DNA of 64,000 bases, from positions 40,264,488-40,328,487 of the forward strand of contig OX381721.1 of NCBI GenBank assembly GCA_947462335.1, written 5' to 3'. The notes beneath the pieces were generated by a model, which ran no database searches, had not been told where the DNA came from, and saw nothing but the letters and a program-made list of their open reading frames with translations. Shown here piece by piece: positions 1 to 12,683 of this stretch (the first letter of the stretch is position 1; every line of letters starts with the position of its first letter). The position numbers were made by a program, and so were the translations under genes. The DNA comes from Harmothoe impar. Taxonomy: Eukaryota; Annelida; Polychaeta; Phyllodocida; Polynoidae.

Positions 1-1271
1 GAATCACTCACCGTCTGGAGTAGGGCTTCCCTCTCCTAGGTCCTCAGTCACACTGCAGCCGCTCCCAGGCCTGAGTGAGACTAACCAACTGCTCATGAAC
101 GACTCCAGCCCTGGGGAGCTTGTAACAACAACCCTCTGTCAGGGATAGGACCAACACAAGGAGGTTGTGTTGTGCACGCAGCTGGACTCTATAGGAACTG
201 CCTGCCAGCCGCAGATAGATAGTTGAGAACAAGGATGTAGTCTAACTAGTATAAGGCACGTGGGGATTGATAATTGACATTCTCCAGAGAGTCACCACAG
301 GGGTGAATCCAGAGGGGGGAGGGTCTAGATGGTCTCTTACTCTCCAACTAGTAACTTTTTGTTGACAATTAATAGTTCGCTGGACTACTTGAGCTGGGGC
401 CTAATTCATGAAATTTGAGGATAATATTGGTTGATATGGTACAGGGCGTAGGAGTTTGTGTGCCATGTAAAGGAGTAAAATGACATTGTAATCCATACAA
501 CAACATTTTCTTCTGAGGCTGTAGGGATTATTTGTTCTTGGAGACTGTTTACTAAATAGTGTTATGTAATGTGTTGGGTTGATAACAACAAGTAACCAAA
601 AGGATAATCAATGGACACTGCCTGCTCGTTTTGTTTGCTGTATCTTGGCGATAGACATGTGTTCCCGTTATACTTTCACCAGACATATATTATTATAATG
701 CTTACGGGGGGGCTGCAAGTAGAGGGAGGCGACCCTGGCCGGGGGGGGGTCGTATTTTATGTGTCGTATCCTACATCATGCTCTGTGCTTGGTTAAGCTG
801 GCAATGTCCATTTTCACCCCTTTCTAAGTTTCAGTATGAAAAGGGAAAACACAAAATCCATCATTACGCCAAGGCAGGAAACTAACATATAGTAGGCACA
901 ATACTAGGATAAGTGAAAGTATTGATGTGTGGCCCCATGCTCCGTTAAGAAAAAATATTGAAAAAAAATAAGACAAAATTAAGACATTTCCATGTTATTC
1001 TGGTTTCTAGTACTGACTAGAAATTAGAAATGAATTTCTGTGATGCATTCTCAACATTTTCATATTGTCCTCTCTCTGACAGAAGCAGAATTGGTGGCCA
1101 GAGTGGTTATCCTGTCTTGTATAGATACGAAACGAACAAATAGTCTATAAAGATAGGATGACCGTAGTCCAACCGAGTGCATGTCACTCTAGCATTAGTC
1201 CGAATACGGCGGACCCAGGCGCCATTACGTTAGTCTTTAGGCCATAGACATGTGGTAGGGGGCTGCAGAGG
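1..1271. other. Noncoding stretch, no gene recognised
   Basis: No open frame here has convincing codon structure, domain motif or splice signals. Only short chance ORFs (about 60 codons) occur on both strands. The sequence is moderately AT-rich with a G-run near 704-750. I see no repeat with clear boundaries. Confidence 0.6.
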
Positions 1272-1274
1272 TTA

Positions 1275-1607
1275 GGCCTCTAAGGGAGTGATCATTTATT
1301 ATCAACAGGGGGGGTGGTGGGTTAGGGGGGGGGCAAAAAAATTTGGACCCCTTGACCGGGGGGGGCAAAAAAATTTGGACCCCTCTTGGGGGGGGGGCAA
1401 AAAAATTTAACCTGTTTTGAGCCAAAAAGCCTGCGCGTTACTATGCTTCAAAAGGCCCGCGTGCGAGCCGATTTTCGACCCTAAGGGGGGGGGGGTAAAA
1501 CATTTTGACCCCTTGACCGGGGGGGTGTAAAAATTTTTGGGCGCTCCGCGCGGAAACCCACCACCCCCCCTGTTGTTAAAAATGATCACTCCCTAAAGAG
1601 ACCTCAA
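1275..1607. mobile_element. MITE-like element with G-rich subterminal repeats
   Basis: The two ends form inverted repeats. The left end reads CTCTAAGGGAGTGATCATTT and is followed by a poly-G run after TTATCAACA. The right end reads, in reverse complement, the same AGGGAGTGATCATTT block followed by AACAACA and a poly-G run. Between them, a short unit of a G-run plus caaaaaaatttggacccctt is repeated several times. There is no transposase, so this is a nonautonomous foldback/MITE. I could not settle a target-site duplication. Family assignment is not attempted. Confidence 0.65.
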
Positions 1608-3299
1608 GACGGAAGAGCGGTGGACGGAAGCCAACCAACCCAATACATTTTAAATAAAAGAGGATTAAACCTAAATGGGTAGAATGGGTGGATGAAGACA
1701 GAGAAGAAGGACGTCGAAGGAAGCTTGGAGGAAGGTTAGAGGAACAGTCCAGAGAATAGGCATATACTATAATGAACACACACGGGGGGATCGTAAGGGG
1801 TTTGGTTATCCTGCAGTCAGCTAATGTAGGGTATATAATAGACAAAAGAGCTAGTGGGTTGTGTGGAGGAGCGGAGGGGGAAGGTTGACTTCCTAACTTT
1901 GCCAATCAGAGCCTGATCAATCAACTGAATGACACAGCGTAGAGTAACAGACAACTATCCATGATAGATTGCTACTGGCCACTATCAGTATGTCAACCCC
2001 AACCCAGCCATCATCCCTCCTTTCACCACCGATGTAGATGCACTGCATACGGGCCATCACTAGTAGGCATACAGCTTACTGTATCTAATATACTCTTTAC
2101 TTTGAGACAGAGTCTATGATGCATTAATGCATCCAGCTGTTTGCTACCCTCTCTACAATAATGTCCTAAGTATGCTTAAATCATTGCATTGTATATGGTT
2201 GTGTTAATATCAGTGGAAAGCTATGACCTTATCTATTTAAAACAACATTTTCTGCAAGATTTAGTGAATTTTGAATAGTGGTTTTAATCAAATGAGTAAG
2301 TGGGAGCTGGGAAGTGTATGCTGCCTGTGTAGACCTATATTTGACAGTGTTAATTGATAGCTCGCTAGAGGCACTCTGTATTGGATGGATTTCCAGTAGG
2401 GGCTATTTGGCTAGTCAATTTAGAAATTATCACATTGTAATGAGATGATATAGACCTACATTTAGAGATATCCTACATTTTACAGACCTAAATCTACAGC
2501 ACAAAATGTTCTAAAAACATGGAATCATCTTTCAAATAGGGGAGCCTGAATGTGTAGGTATATATATCAAAATGCGATTTATGTTTACTATTTACTGTCT
2601 GTCCAAAGTGATAGGAAAATAAATAGCCCCCGGATTTACACATACGTAGACCTACCTTTGCTGAGAACTAGTACGTTGCCTACATATGGCACTCCTCACT
2701 CACCTGGATCCCCTCCACTTATATACACCGCAACAGGGGAGGGCTATTTCGGGACCAATGCACTGCATGGTTAAACAGGGCCCTCTTTTCCTTTCAAAAC
2801 ACCTGATTTTTGCAAAGAATAATCAATTTAACCATGTTCAATTGGTGCTAGAGTTCCAATTTTTCCAGAATTGTCTTATTTAAGATCTCATCTATCTATC
2901 CTACACGGAAAATTTGTCTGTACTCAATTTTTTTTAAATCGCCTGAACGCCCTACACTATGGAGTTGATACCCTCCCTAATGGTCGCCATCGATATACCA
3001 ATGCAAAACTGGTGGGTTACCCCCTGGGGCTCCATTGGTGGATCATGACAAGGCAAATGTCACTACCTTTTAGCAACATAAGCATGTTTGGATGGGAACT
3101 TTCATAACCTGGAAACCATTACCGCATATTGTTTCCTCTCATGTGGTAACATGATTACCTTACCATTGTCTACAGGTAAGCACAGGCTCAGGTTACCCAT
3201 GTCATTATACCTGTTATCTCTAAAGGAGTAGTGCATACTGTGCATTATTATTAACGTGTTGAATAACTTGTTACGAGACCGTGCCGAGTTTAGATCCAC
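1608..3299. other. Noncoding stretch
   Basis: No coding region is supported. ORFs of 60-109 codons are present on both strands without recognisable motifs. The stretch is AT-rich intergenic DNA. Confidence 0.55.
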
Positions 3300-3612
3300 A
3301 GTAGAGCTCTAAAACTACAGTACATCGATCCCATATGTGTTACTGTGTACGCATACTAATTCCGTAAAGCTACAGTAGATCTATTTTATTGTGTGCTGCT
3401 GTGTACCTGCACTAATACTGTAAAACTACAGTAGATTTTACGACCTACCTATACTAATTAGTTGCACAGTAGAGTCTACTGTATATCTACAGTATAATCT
3501 ACCGTAGAATGAATTCACAGTAGCATATTATACTGTAGATTTATAGTAGATTCTTCTGTTTACCTACAATGAACTGTACACCTACAGTAGAATCTACTGT
3601 ACACCTACAAAA
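3300..3612. repeat. CTACAGTAGA palindromic short-repeat patch
   Basis: Imperfect copies of CTACAGTAGATTCTACTGTA-like half-palindromes recur about every 20-40 bases. The repeat core CTACAGTA and its reverse complement TACTGTAG alternate, so the whole patch can fold into many small stems. It may be the inside of a degenerate foldback element. No gene overlaps it. Confidence 0.6.
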
Positions 3613-3737
3613 TTGGCCACCAACGTTTTACAGTGCACCAGTGGTGACCTTGGGTATCATTGCCTGATTTTCACAAAGGATTTCTGTGACAACTGCGCCT
3701 CTGTCGCCCTTCAAGGTTTAATTTTCAGAAGCAACTC

Positions 3738-4412
3738 ACATCATAGACAGTATGCCATGTAACACCCATCACAGCTACATCCCATGAACACTCATCTCAC
3801 CCCACATGCCAATTTACATCTATCGCTACGACACACTAAGTGACACCCATTGGAACCACATGCCATGTAAGACCCATCACAGCCACATGCCATGTAACAC
3901 CCATCACAGCCACATGCCAGGTAACACCCGTCACAGCCACATGCCATGTGACACCCATAACAACCACATACCATGTGACACCCATAACAGCCACATGCCA
4001 TATGACACCCATCATATCATCATCTTGCAGCATCCATATGACTACATGTCAAGTAACATATATCACATACAGGGACGTCCCACGTAACTTACATCACCTT
4101 TAATCATGCCAAGTAACACTCACCACAGCCACATGACATGTAATACCCGCCACAGCTACATGCCAAGTAACACCCACCACAGCCTATGCCATGTAACACC
4201 CACCACAGCCATGTGCCATGTAACACCCACCACAGCCATGTGCCAAGTAACACCCACCACAGCCATGTGCCATGTAACACCCACCACAGCCACATGCCAT
4301 GTAACACCCACCACAGCCACATGCCATGTAAAACCCATCACAGCCAGATGCCAAGTTACACCCATCACAACTACATGCCAATTAACACCCACCACAGTCA
4401 GAGCTATCCAGT
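3738..4412. repeat. 27-bp minisatellite (ACCCACCACAGCCACATGCC-type)
   Basis: A 27-bp unit, approximately ACCCACCACAGCCACATGCC followed by ATGTAAC, is repeated in tandem with substitutions. A short interruption lies around 4020-4100. Because 27 is a multiple of three, several frames stay open on both strands. Those ORFs are by-products of the repeat and not genes. Units in the right half are more alike than those in the left half. Confidence 0.9.
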
Positions 4413-4689
4413 GCTGACTCTCGATCCTGGGTGCACAGATAGATAAGACAGCGGAGGTCGAGTTACTCACTCTCCTATTTCTATATGCTCTGTGTCCCTT
4501 TACTGAACAGACTGCTAGAAGGGGCAGGCATAGAAACTGGAACAGGGAGCAATGCAACAGGCAGAGAGACAAACAGAGAATGTATAATAAGATGCAAGCT
4601 GTCCCCTGCACCTCCACTGTCTTCTGATGTAGAATTTAGCACATATTCAACAGAGGGATTGAGAATGAAGTAGTGAAGAGCTCAGCTGT

Positions 4690-4800
4690 TTTAACCCTTT
4701 AAGAACGGCACAGTATTTTAATATGCTATGTAGTTTGTCGTCATGATGCATGAATGCAGCCCTGGTGATTTGGTTGCCGGCGCTGCATTGGTGTATCATG
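4690..4800. repeat. Dispersed repeat, TTAACCCTTT / ATGAATGCAGCCCTG type
   Basis: This shares the block AACCCTTTAAG followed about 50 bases later by ATGCATGAATGCAGCCCTG with copies near 6538-6625 and 21782-21860. Partial relatives (ACATTAAAGCATTATGCGG and similar) occur at about 25308 and 25505. It is a dispersed, partly inverted noncoding family. Confidence 0.5.
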
Positions 4801-5019
4801 GGGACATGTTTGCTTATAATGGCTCAGGGTGACAAAACAGGAAAGCAGGCTCCCTCCTCAGTTGGCCTGGGCATCGTGCCTTTCTCTCCCTCTCTCTCTC
4901 TCTCTACACTCCCAGGCAGTGCCCTCAATCAGTATAGGAGAAGATAGGGGTGAGAAATGGGGAGGATAGGGGGTGTCAGGTGTTTGTACAGAACCAAATA
5001 AATTACATATTCAATAGTG

Positions 5020-5310
5020 GTCTACTGACGTCATCGATATGCAAATGAGCAAGGTACGTCACAATGGGGTGCCCAGGTGGGGATTTACGGAAGATTCCAC
5101 ATGCCTGCATCGTATCGGCCTTGCTTGGAGCACCCTTCCATTTAGAAATAAGGATATATCACGTCATCGACTGCAGCGCCATGGGGAATGGGCTGTCAGT
5201 GACAGGAAATGAAACTAAAGCAAAGCCAATAATATAAGGACCTTCTCAGCTCAACCGACTGAATATCATTCTTATTATCTATAGCTGAGGTCTTGATGTG
5301 TGTGCATGAA
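5020..5310 (+). promoter_or_regulatory. Candidate RNA polymerase II promoter region
   Basis: Within 220 bases there is a perfect CRE palindrome TGACGTCA (5026-5033), an octamer ATGCAAAT (5039-5046), a second CRE-like TACGTCAC, a CCAAT box (5226-5230) and a TATA-like AATATAAGG (5231-5239). An ATG lies at about 5297 and a CAG/GTATAC donor-like site about 20 bases later. The order CCAAT, TATA, possible start is that of a classical promoter. No downstream exon was established, so the transcript is hypothetical. Confidence 0.35.
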
Positions 5311-5539
5311 GCAGGTATACCCGATGGGTGGACACTGTGGCGGCCTGCGCCTGGTGATCTGTTACAATGCTATATACTACTTGTCTTACACACGTGGCCC
5401 TATTATCGTCCAGGGTCTATACCCCTGCCGGCTGCAGGCTCCCCGCGAAGCCTCACAACTCCTGTCGGACGGGGGACCCCGCCCGGCGGAGGGGGACAGA
5501 TAGTGGCGCGGCGGTGCAGAGATTCTGAGAACTATTCTG

Positions 5540-8327
5540 TGACTGTAACGTCCTCATTCTAAAGGTCTGTATGTACAATTGTAGTGGGGAATCTTCATAG
5601 TGTATGTAGGACTTTAAATTAAAGTTTTAAACCAGAATCTAAGAGAGCCATGGTTTGAGGACGATTAAATTTAATGTTGAGTGTAGGTCTATTTTCTACC
5701 CTTTAATGTAAATCCACTAGAATTGGTATTATTAATAGTAGCGAGAACCTTAGACGTGTTATACTTGTGAAGCAAAATGAAGAGAGAAAGATATCATGGG
5801 AGATAATCATTATGTTTACTATATGTATGAATGGCATGTGTGACACAGAGAGAGAGTTTGAGTTGAGTTGAACTGTATTTTTACCAAGAAGATCACAAAC
5901 GTGGGGCGCTTTCCATATTAACAAAAAAGAGTTGACATAAAGGAGCATAATTTATATACGTATTTAGAGTTCATTATAACCACATTAGTGTTATAACTAA
6001 TGCCAGTTTTGCATGCTACTGAGTCACAATTTGACAAAATAATTATTGTTCATATTTGAGCCTGGTCGCAGGTTCATTCCACAGGAGAGATACTTCAGAA
6101 TTACTCAGGTAAACGCACCTTAGCTTGGTTTAGAGATGAAAAAGGGCCCTTAGATGATTGGCCATATTATTGGTCAGTATATATCAGAATTGATACCCAA
6201 TAATAACACTGATGTAGCCCTCCCCCCAACACACACACACACCTGTGTAACCCGGTCTTCACTGACTTCCTACCCCCTCCACCCTCCACCCCTCACACAC
6301 ATGTCATACACATAGACTCAGTACCCACTGCCTTTCGGCAGTGAGCCCTGTAGAACCCCCCAGCCAGCACCTGATCTGTGTATTGACATTCACCCTGTGT
6401 TCTATATCATTAATTACACGGCCGGCCGCCACTCCTCCAGTAGCCTACTGGAGACACATCGATCCGACCCCCAGGGTGTAGTGGTGGTGGTGGTGGTAGG
6501 TGTGGTGGGGTGCTGGGCGGCAGGAGAGACACACGTCTCAACCCTTTAAGTACCGCGCGTTGGTTTAATGTGTCATTCCTTTATCGTCATTCAGAGGCAG
6601 GCATCCTGCATGAATGGAGCACTAACGGCTAGCTCGCCAATCCTGCTTTCGTGTATTACAATATGATATGTTTTGGCAGTATGGGTTTTATGCTCTCCCG
6701 AAGGGCCGGCACGGTGCGTGAATGCAGTACTGGCTAGTAAGTAGCATATTCAAGCACTATGCTGTCCTTAAATGTTTACCCGTCTGTCATTGCCAACAGC
6801 TGGCCAAGTATGTGTGGCTATGGCGGGTAGGGATGGTTTCTACCCTTCCTCGACAACTTGTTCCCTCCTACTCCAGTCTGGCAGAATATTTCTCACTATA
6901 TTATATATGATAAGTGAAATAATGACCAGAAACTCGTTGGGAGTAGACATTTCTGAATTATTTTACTGTGGTTTGGGGAAGTACTGAACTCAATAGAGGC
7001 AGCACTAGCTCCAGACTCGAGTAGAGCGGTGTTTTGTTGTCCTTTCCCCCAACGTAGCAATATGTGACTATTGTGAAGGGACCGATCGTTCCCAGAGTTG
7101 TATAGTGTCCCCTCAACTGCTCAAATAATGCCAAGACCAGAGCCTTTCCCCCTTTTCCACCCCACACCACCGCCATCCTCAGGCGTCATGATAACTTGTC
7201 TGGGCTGTATTGACTTTCTGCAAGCTCGGTTTGGGATAGGTAAGAAATTGGGATGGGGTGGGGTGGGGGGTATCTGAGGCTTATGGATTATTAGGTGCCA
7301 CATAATAAACATCAAAATGTATCCCTTCATTTCATATAGAAACATTGAATTGGTTCCTTTGAGACAAAAATAATATCTACGGTTTAAACTATTGATGTCT
7401 TCTCAGATGCCAATATCGTAAATATCCTCGGCATATTATTTCTGTAGGACGAACAAATTAAGCAGTGTCTAAACGGCCATTTGCAAGGATCTTGACGTAT
7501 ATAATAGTCTATAGAAGGAGAAGGGTAGCTACTATGCATGTTTACATAATATACATAAATATGGCCAACGTTGCCACTTTCACAGCTTCAATTAGTATGC
7601 AAATATAGCTTCTACAATTGTTCTTAATAAAACATCACTTGAATCAATAAGTCATAAATGAAACCGAACCCTTGTCATGTGGGCGTATATATCATTTTAA
7701 GTACTCTTCTTAGAACTTTTCAAATATTCATTGCCACATACATCCAACTGTAGCCAAGCATTGTCTGATTTTGTGTACCATATCTAACTGTAATCCTACA
7801 GATTGAAGGCTTATATTGCACAAATATATACATGATGATCTGTGGTTTAAAAGAAACACCCCCCATCTCAGCATAGAAGTGATTATGTTTTCCTTTACTT
7901 AAAATCGCTCCTGAATAAGAAATGTAGAGAGGCAGAGAGGATCAGTCCTATCGACGATGTATAGCCCATAATGGCTGTCTGGTTTGGAATAGTGCCAGTC
8001 GTATAGACGCTTTTATCGATGCCGTTTCCAATTTCAAGACGACTAAAAAGAGGAGTTATTTTTGTCATAATCTTAGGAAGCAGCCAGTTGGGTGATATCT
8101 GAATTGTAATGGGAACCTTACCATGTGTTCCCCCAGAATGGGCGGCTGTCTACACAGATGTATTGTCATCATCAATCATGAACTATAAATATAGACCTAT
8201 ACCACTAACACATGTATGATAAACTGTTTCATCTGTATGTCTTTCATGTGGTGTCGCTTCATCGGATTATGTGGTGATACATAGGTTGTATGCGTGTATG
8301 ACGTAAATATGCCTACACAAAAGACAC
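5540..8327. other. Noncoding stretch with simple repeats
   Basis: No gene is supported. The stretch holds a short CA run near 6229-6243, a GTGGTG run near 6482-6500, a copy of the AACCCTTTAAG dispersed repeat near 6538-6625 and otherwise AT-rich intergenic sequence. Confidence 0.55.
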
Positions 8328-8328
8328 T

Positions 8329-8460
8329 GTTCAACCACTGTTCAACACAGACAATCTTGATCTCAATCAAATAATAACATTAAATCAGTGTTGATATAAT
8401 TGATTGATCAAGATCAAGATTATTTATGTTGATCAACTTGTTATGAATAGTGGTTCAACA
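8329..8460. repeat. Palindromic foldback, about 130 bp
   Basis: The left end (TGTTCAACCACTGTTCAACA, then AATCTTGATCT) pairs with the right end (AGATCAAGATTA, then TAGTGGTTCAACA). The centre is AT-rich. The structure is a MITE-like hairpin without coding capacity. Confidence 0.55.
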
Positions 8461-9011
8461 AGGAAATGTCAGTGGGGAGGAGATATTTAAGTATGGCGTT
8501 ATCGATAAGGGGTACGGGGTTATGTAGAGAATGATGACATGGCCATGCTAAATACTAAATATGCAATGGGGGTTGGCGGGTCGTGGAAAATGCCTGAAAA
8601 TGATGACATCATACTTTAATGGCACCTGCATCATGGTTAACATTTTCAAAGATAATTCAACGCAGGTTAATTAGCATTGTATCACTGGTAATGTGTTGCA
8701 ACATTGCAATGTCGCAGAGATGGATAGTAAACCAGTGTTGATCATATGTATTATGTGCCTACTAAAATCTGTAATATTCCGAGGAATGTACTAATACTAA
8801 TAATCGCCGGTTGTGTTATGAACAGTTGAAGCTGCTCTGCGCCTGTGAAATAGGCAAACTTATCAAGATGACACACAGCTAAGCCACTGAACCAAGACAT
8901 GCAGAGTAATACTATTACTAATACTATTAGTAATAGGGTCTACAACCATCTACTCGTTATGGAATTACGTTATATCAGTGAGCTTGATATCCCCTTAAAG
9001 AGGTTATTGAT

Positions 9012-9133
9012 GCAATAATGGCTGATTGGGAAAGCACGCGTGAGGTATATCTTGCAATAATGAACGAGGCGAAGCCGAGTTCATTATTAGCCAGATATAC
9101 CTCACAAGTGCTTTCCCAATCAGCCAATAATGC
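9012..9133. repeat. Long hairpin, about 58-bp arms
   Basis: The left arm (GCAATAATGGCTGATTGGG, AAAGCAC, TGAGGTATATCT) pairs with the right arm (AGATATACCTCA, GTGCTTTCCCAATCAGCC). The loop lies at GAGGCGAAGCC near 9070. Pairing is nearly continuous. An ORF running through the hairpin is a by-product. It sits directly left of a second, larger foldback. Confidence 0.8.
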
Positions 9134-9283
9134 GTTTATACCACTAGTTCTTCAAATATATGAGAATTTAACGTATGAGACCTACCTGATTTGCCATTTT
9201 GTTTACGATGGGCGCTACGTGAAGAAGACGCTGCGAGCGCCATGCTTCTCCCACCCGCCCCGGTCAATGTGGATATGTGTTAA

Positions 9284-9792
9284 ATAACATCCAAATGTGG
9301 CGGAATTAGAGCATGTCAGGCTTATTCCTTCAATCCAGTACATGTTTATACCTCCTTGTTGATGATTCCGTGCAGTATTCGCCTTTTAATTGCGTAAAAT
9401 CCTCATATTTCGACATTTTGCGAAGACCGCCAGCCCGGTAAGAGTTGTACACAGCGGGAGGGCATGTGAAACCAACACGCCAAGTCGAGTGACCAATGCG
9501 CCTGATTGACCCACTTCCCGCGCTGGCTTCGATCAGCTGATCGTCATTTCTAGCCTATTGGTCTCTTGAATTCGCTGTGTTGGTTGCGTCAGTCGGTCAC
9601 GTGATCACACGCGTCCCACTGTTTACAACTCTAACCAGCTGGCGGTCTTCACAAAATGTCGAAATATGAGGAATATAAGCAATTAAAAGGCTTTTCTACA
9701 CGGGAACATCAAGAAGGAGACATATATATGTACTGTCTTGGAGGATTAACCCTGACATGCTCTAATTTTGCCACATTTGGATGTTATTCACT
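9284..9792. mobile_element. Foldback element, about 0.5 kb, centred on GATCAGCTGATCG
   Basis: The left arm starts AATAACATCCAAATGTGGCG and runs through CCTCATATTTCGACATTTTG to GCCAGC. The right arm is its diverged reverse complement (GCTGGCGGTCTTCACAAAATGTCGAAATATGAGG ends in GCCACATTTGGATGTTATT). The axis of symmetry is the perfect palindrome GATCAGCTGATC near 9533. The short ORFs across both arms mirror each other and are not genes. With the neighbouring hairpin and a tRNA-like segment it forms a composite patch. Confidence 0.75.
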
Positions 9793-9855
9793 ACGTATTT
9801 GGTCCCGCTGGGAGAATCATGGCGACCAGGTAAGCTAGTATTGGCTTCCTACCAG

Positions 9856-9928
9856 TCGTCTCCGTGGCGCATGAGGTTAGGCGCTGGCGTTTGGCCTCAG
9901 CGGCCGGGTTCGCAACCCGGACGATTCT
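9856..9928 (+). ncRNA. tRNA-like segment (possible SINE head or tRNA pseudogene)
   Basis: A box A-like TGGCGCATGAGG (9865-9876) is followed 30 bases later by a good box B, GGTTCGCAACC (9907-9917). The box B sits in a 5-bp T-arm stem CCGGG/CCCGG with a 7-base loop. The beginning TCTCCGTGGCGCA resembles the start of animal tRNA-Asn genes. The acceptor ends do not pair and the anticodon arm is poor, so I do not call a functional tRNA. A tRNA-derived SINE promoter or decayed tRNA copy fits best. Confidence 0.4.
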
Positions 9929-10189
9929 CTCTAATTTCGTAGTCAAAATGGCTATGCCTATCTTTCATTATCTTGTTAAAATATATAGAGACGTCTTGGT
10001 GTAAAAAATTAATTCTGAGCGTGCGTATATCCTGAGATAACCGCACGGCAATTATCCACTCTCGGCATGGGAAAAGCCAGAATCGTGGTATAACCATGCC
10101 TAGGTCTACCTAACTGCATATGCAAACCAGTCGATTGAAATCTGATCTGGACAACTGAGAATACTGAAATGGGATCATATCGACCTATA

Positions 10190-11193
10190 AACAGAGAAAA
10201 ATATGAGCGTCAGTTGAACTCTCCCCAGAGTCAAGCTGCCTGACTCAGGTAGGAGAGTCTGCTGGACTTTCACTTCCATTAAACGACAGTCAGGCTGAGC
10301 CTCCTTTGATAGTACCATAAAGTTAATCTCTTTTGAGAGTCAGCCTGATCCTTGAATGACAGTCAGGCAAGACAAATCTTCATACCAGAGTCAGCCTGAC
10401 TTTCTTTCCACAGTCAGACAATGTCTGACTCTGAGATGAGGGTCAGTTAGCCTGAGCCTTCTTTGTTTGCTACCAGGTGGGGACACAATACAGTATTGGG
10501 CTTAATGGTAGGATATATGACACCACACACACACAGAAAAGTCTAGAGTCATTGTCGCTAAAACTACCCTCACCTGAGAGTCTGAGAGTGTGGATTTGGG
10601 AATTATATACATTAAAATCCTGGGATCACCTCTGACATATGTTGGTACATGTATCTCTATGTTGTTACATACCTAAATGACTTGTTGTCTGTGATCTAGC
10701 AGACCCTTGTTTGTTCAGGAGAACAATATTATTTTGTATGAGATTTCAGGGAGGCAATATAAATCTTTTAAAACATTTTTCCCCAATGCAAATAAGCAAC
10801 TAGTCTTACTGTACAAAAAAGAGTTCAGCTATGCCTGACTTTCATTGAGGCAAAGGTCAGCATCCGTATGTGAGTCCAGCTTGGCTTGACTCTCGATAAC
10901 CAGAGTCTGGCATTGCTGTACTCTCGCACTAGGGAAAGTCCAGCATTGTCAGACTACCCTTAATGTGAAAGTGAGGCAGTGCTGAACTTTCATAAACAAG
11001 GGTCCAGCACTGCCTGACTCTCGTTTTAATGAAGGTCAGGCAGTGCTGGACTCTTGTTGTGATGAAGGTCAGGCAGCGCTGGACTCTCTCTACAGTCAAA
11101 GTCAGCTTAACTCTCACATGAGAGTGCTTTTGGCGACATGGGCCTGACTATGGCATGTGAGTCCAGCTGACTCTCATATTTTCTTCTATGCTG
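10190..11193. mobile_element. MITE-like element, ACAGAGAA termini, GTCAG/GACTC-rich interior
   Basis: The left end (ACAGAGAAAAATATGAGCGTCAG) and the right end, in reverse complement (ATAGAAGAAAATATGAGAGTCAG), are inverted copies. The interior is full of short GTCAGGC, GACTCTC and GAGTC words in both orientations. The same ACAGAGAA-type end and GAGTC-rich body recur at 15204-15452, 45350-45598 and 45735-45980, suggesting one family of nonautonomous elements of variable length. No coding capacity. Confidence 0.55.
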
Positions 11194-11758
11194 TATTTTT
11201 TTATGGGGATATATATATAGTAAACACGTCGACATAGGCAAAGCTTAGCATCGTCGAGTTTATGAAAAGAAAAAGGTGTGTGCTTTATGTCATGCAATCT
11301 CGCAAAACTAACCTCAATTTCCTTTGATAATAGTTATTATTATTGAAGTATATTTTTGGTTTGACTATATAGAATAGCACTTGTAATCACGACCATTGCT
11401 ACTAAGTAGCTCCCCTCGTTGTTCATGTGGTACTATACTTAGAATGTTTTTTGAGAAGCCTGGGTGTTAGACTGGGAACCGCATTGCATGAATGATGTGA
11501 CCCTGTGCAAAGTCTCCTACCATGCAGGGGTTTCCGTTGGCGGCGCTTACCAGAGCCTTTTAATGTAAATTCTGTGTGCGGGGAGCAGCCCATATAGGGG
11601 ACAGTAAGGCAGAACTGACATCTTCACAGAGGGTGAGTGTATTATAAATCCCCACCCTCATTTCATGGAAGGGGGATTATGCCTGGATCTAGGATAAATA
11701 TCGCAAAGGTTGACTACCCAGGTCTATGCGCCCTATTGATTAAAGTGATGTTTTGTTA

Positions 11759-12242
11759 AGGTGGAAAATCATAATAGGCCTATCGTTTATAAAATTAATG
11801 TGTAACACAAATCGTCATACATCACTAGGATATCCTGGTATCTCAGGTAGTCGAGGGCTATACCTCCAACTCCTTACCAGGCTGATCCTCTCCCCTCACA
11901 CCTGCAACAAAGGTACTGATAAGAACTTCACCCATACTGCACTGCTCTGGAGTCGGGAGCCTGACCACAATGCATTGCTCTGAGTCAGGATTGCGGCTTC
12001 AGGTGGAAAATCATAATAGGCCTATCGTTTATAAAATTAATGTGTAACACAAATCGTCATACATCACTAGGATATCCTGGTATCTCAGGTAGTCGAGGGC
12101 TATACCTCCAACTCCTTACCAGGCTGATCCTCTCCCCTCACACCTGCAACAAAGGTACTGATAAGAACTTCACCCATACTGCACTGCTCTGGAGTCGGGA
12201 GCCTGACCACAATGCATTGCTCTGAGTCAGGATTGCGGCTTC
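11759..12242. repeat. Perfect 242-bp tandem duplication
   Basis: Copy 1 (11759-12000) and copy 2 (12001-12242) abut directly, both starting AGGTGGAAAATCATAATAGG and ending GATTGCGGCTTC. I find no difference between them. Two identical short ORFs fall inside and are not supported as genes. Either a very recent tandem duplication or an assembly duplication would give this. Confidence 0.93.
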
Positions 12243-12683
12243 CATAGCTCACTCCTGTAGGTATAGAAGTTTAGAGTCCAGATATCTCTGGAAATTCAGC
12301 CCAAATGCGAGGTTGGTTGGATTGAATTCGCTCGCCCCTCGGCTTAATAAACGGTTTTCTGGGCTGAAATTACATAGCGGCCATCTTAACTCTGTCCTCT
12401 CCTTTGCTATGTTTTTGGAATTTTCAGTTTATTACTAATTTCCACATATTAGAGTACTTTCTTGAAGGTAGGCTGTACAGGCATGAACACTTTACAGCAG
12501 TAATACCACCCCTCAATTTGTCCAGGCATGCCAATAATTACCGTAGGCCTATACATATACAATATAAAATCAAGCGACTCGGTGTATAAGACTGGATAGA
12601 AATATTGTCCAACCTTCATATAAAATGAACAGGAATGTAATATTTTACCCTCTCATACTAAATAAAAATGTCTCTTCACAGGT

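Noticed and set aside
3792..4617. Several ORFs of 65-153 codons on both strands over the 27-bp repeat
   Set aside because: Period is a multiple of three, so frames stay open automatically; no sequence outside the repeat supports a gene.
9856..9928. Functional tRNA gene
   Set aside because: Box B and T-arm are good, but the acceptor stem does not pair and the anticodon arm is poor; kept only as tRNA-like.
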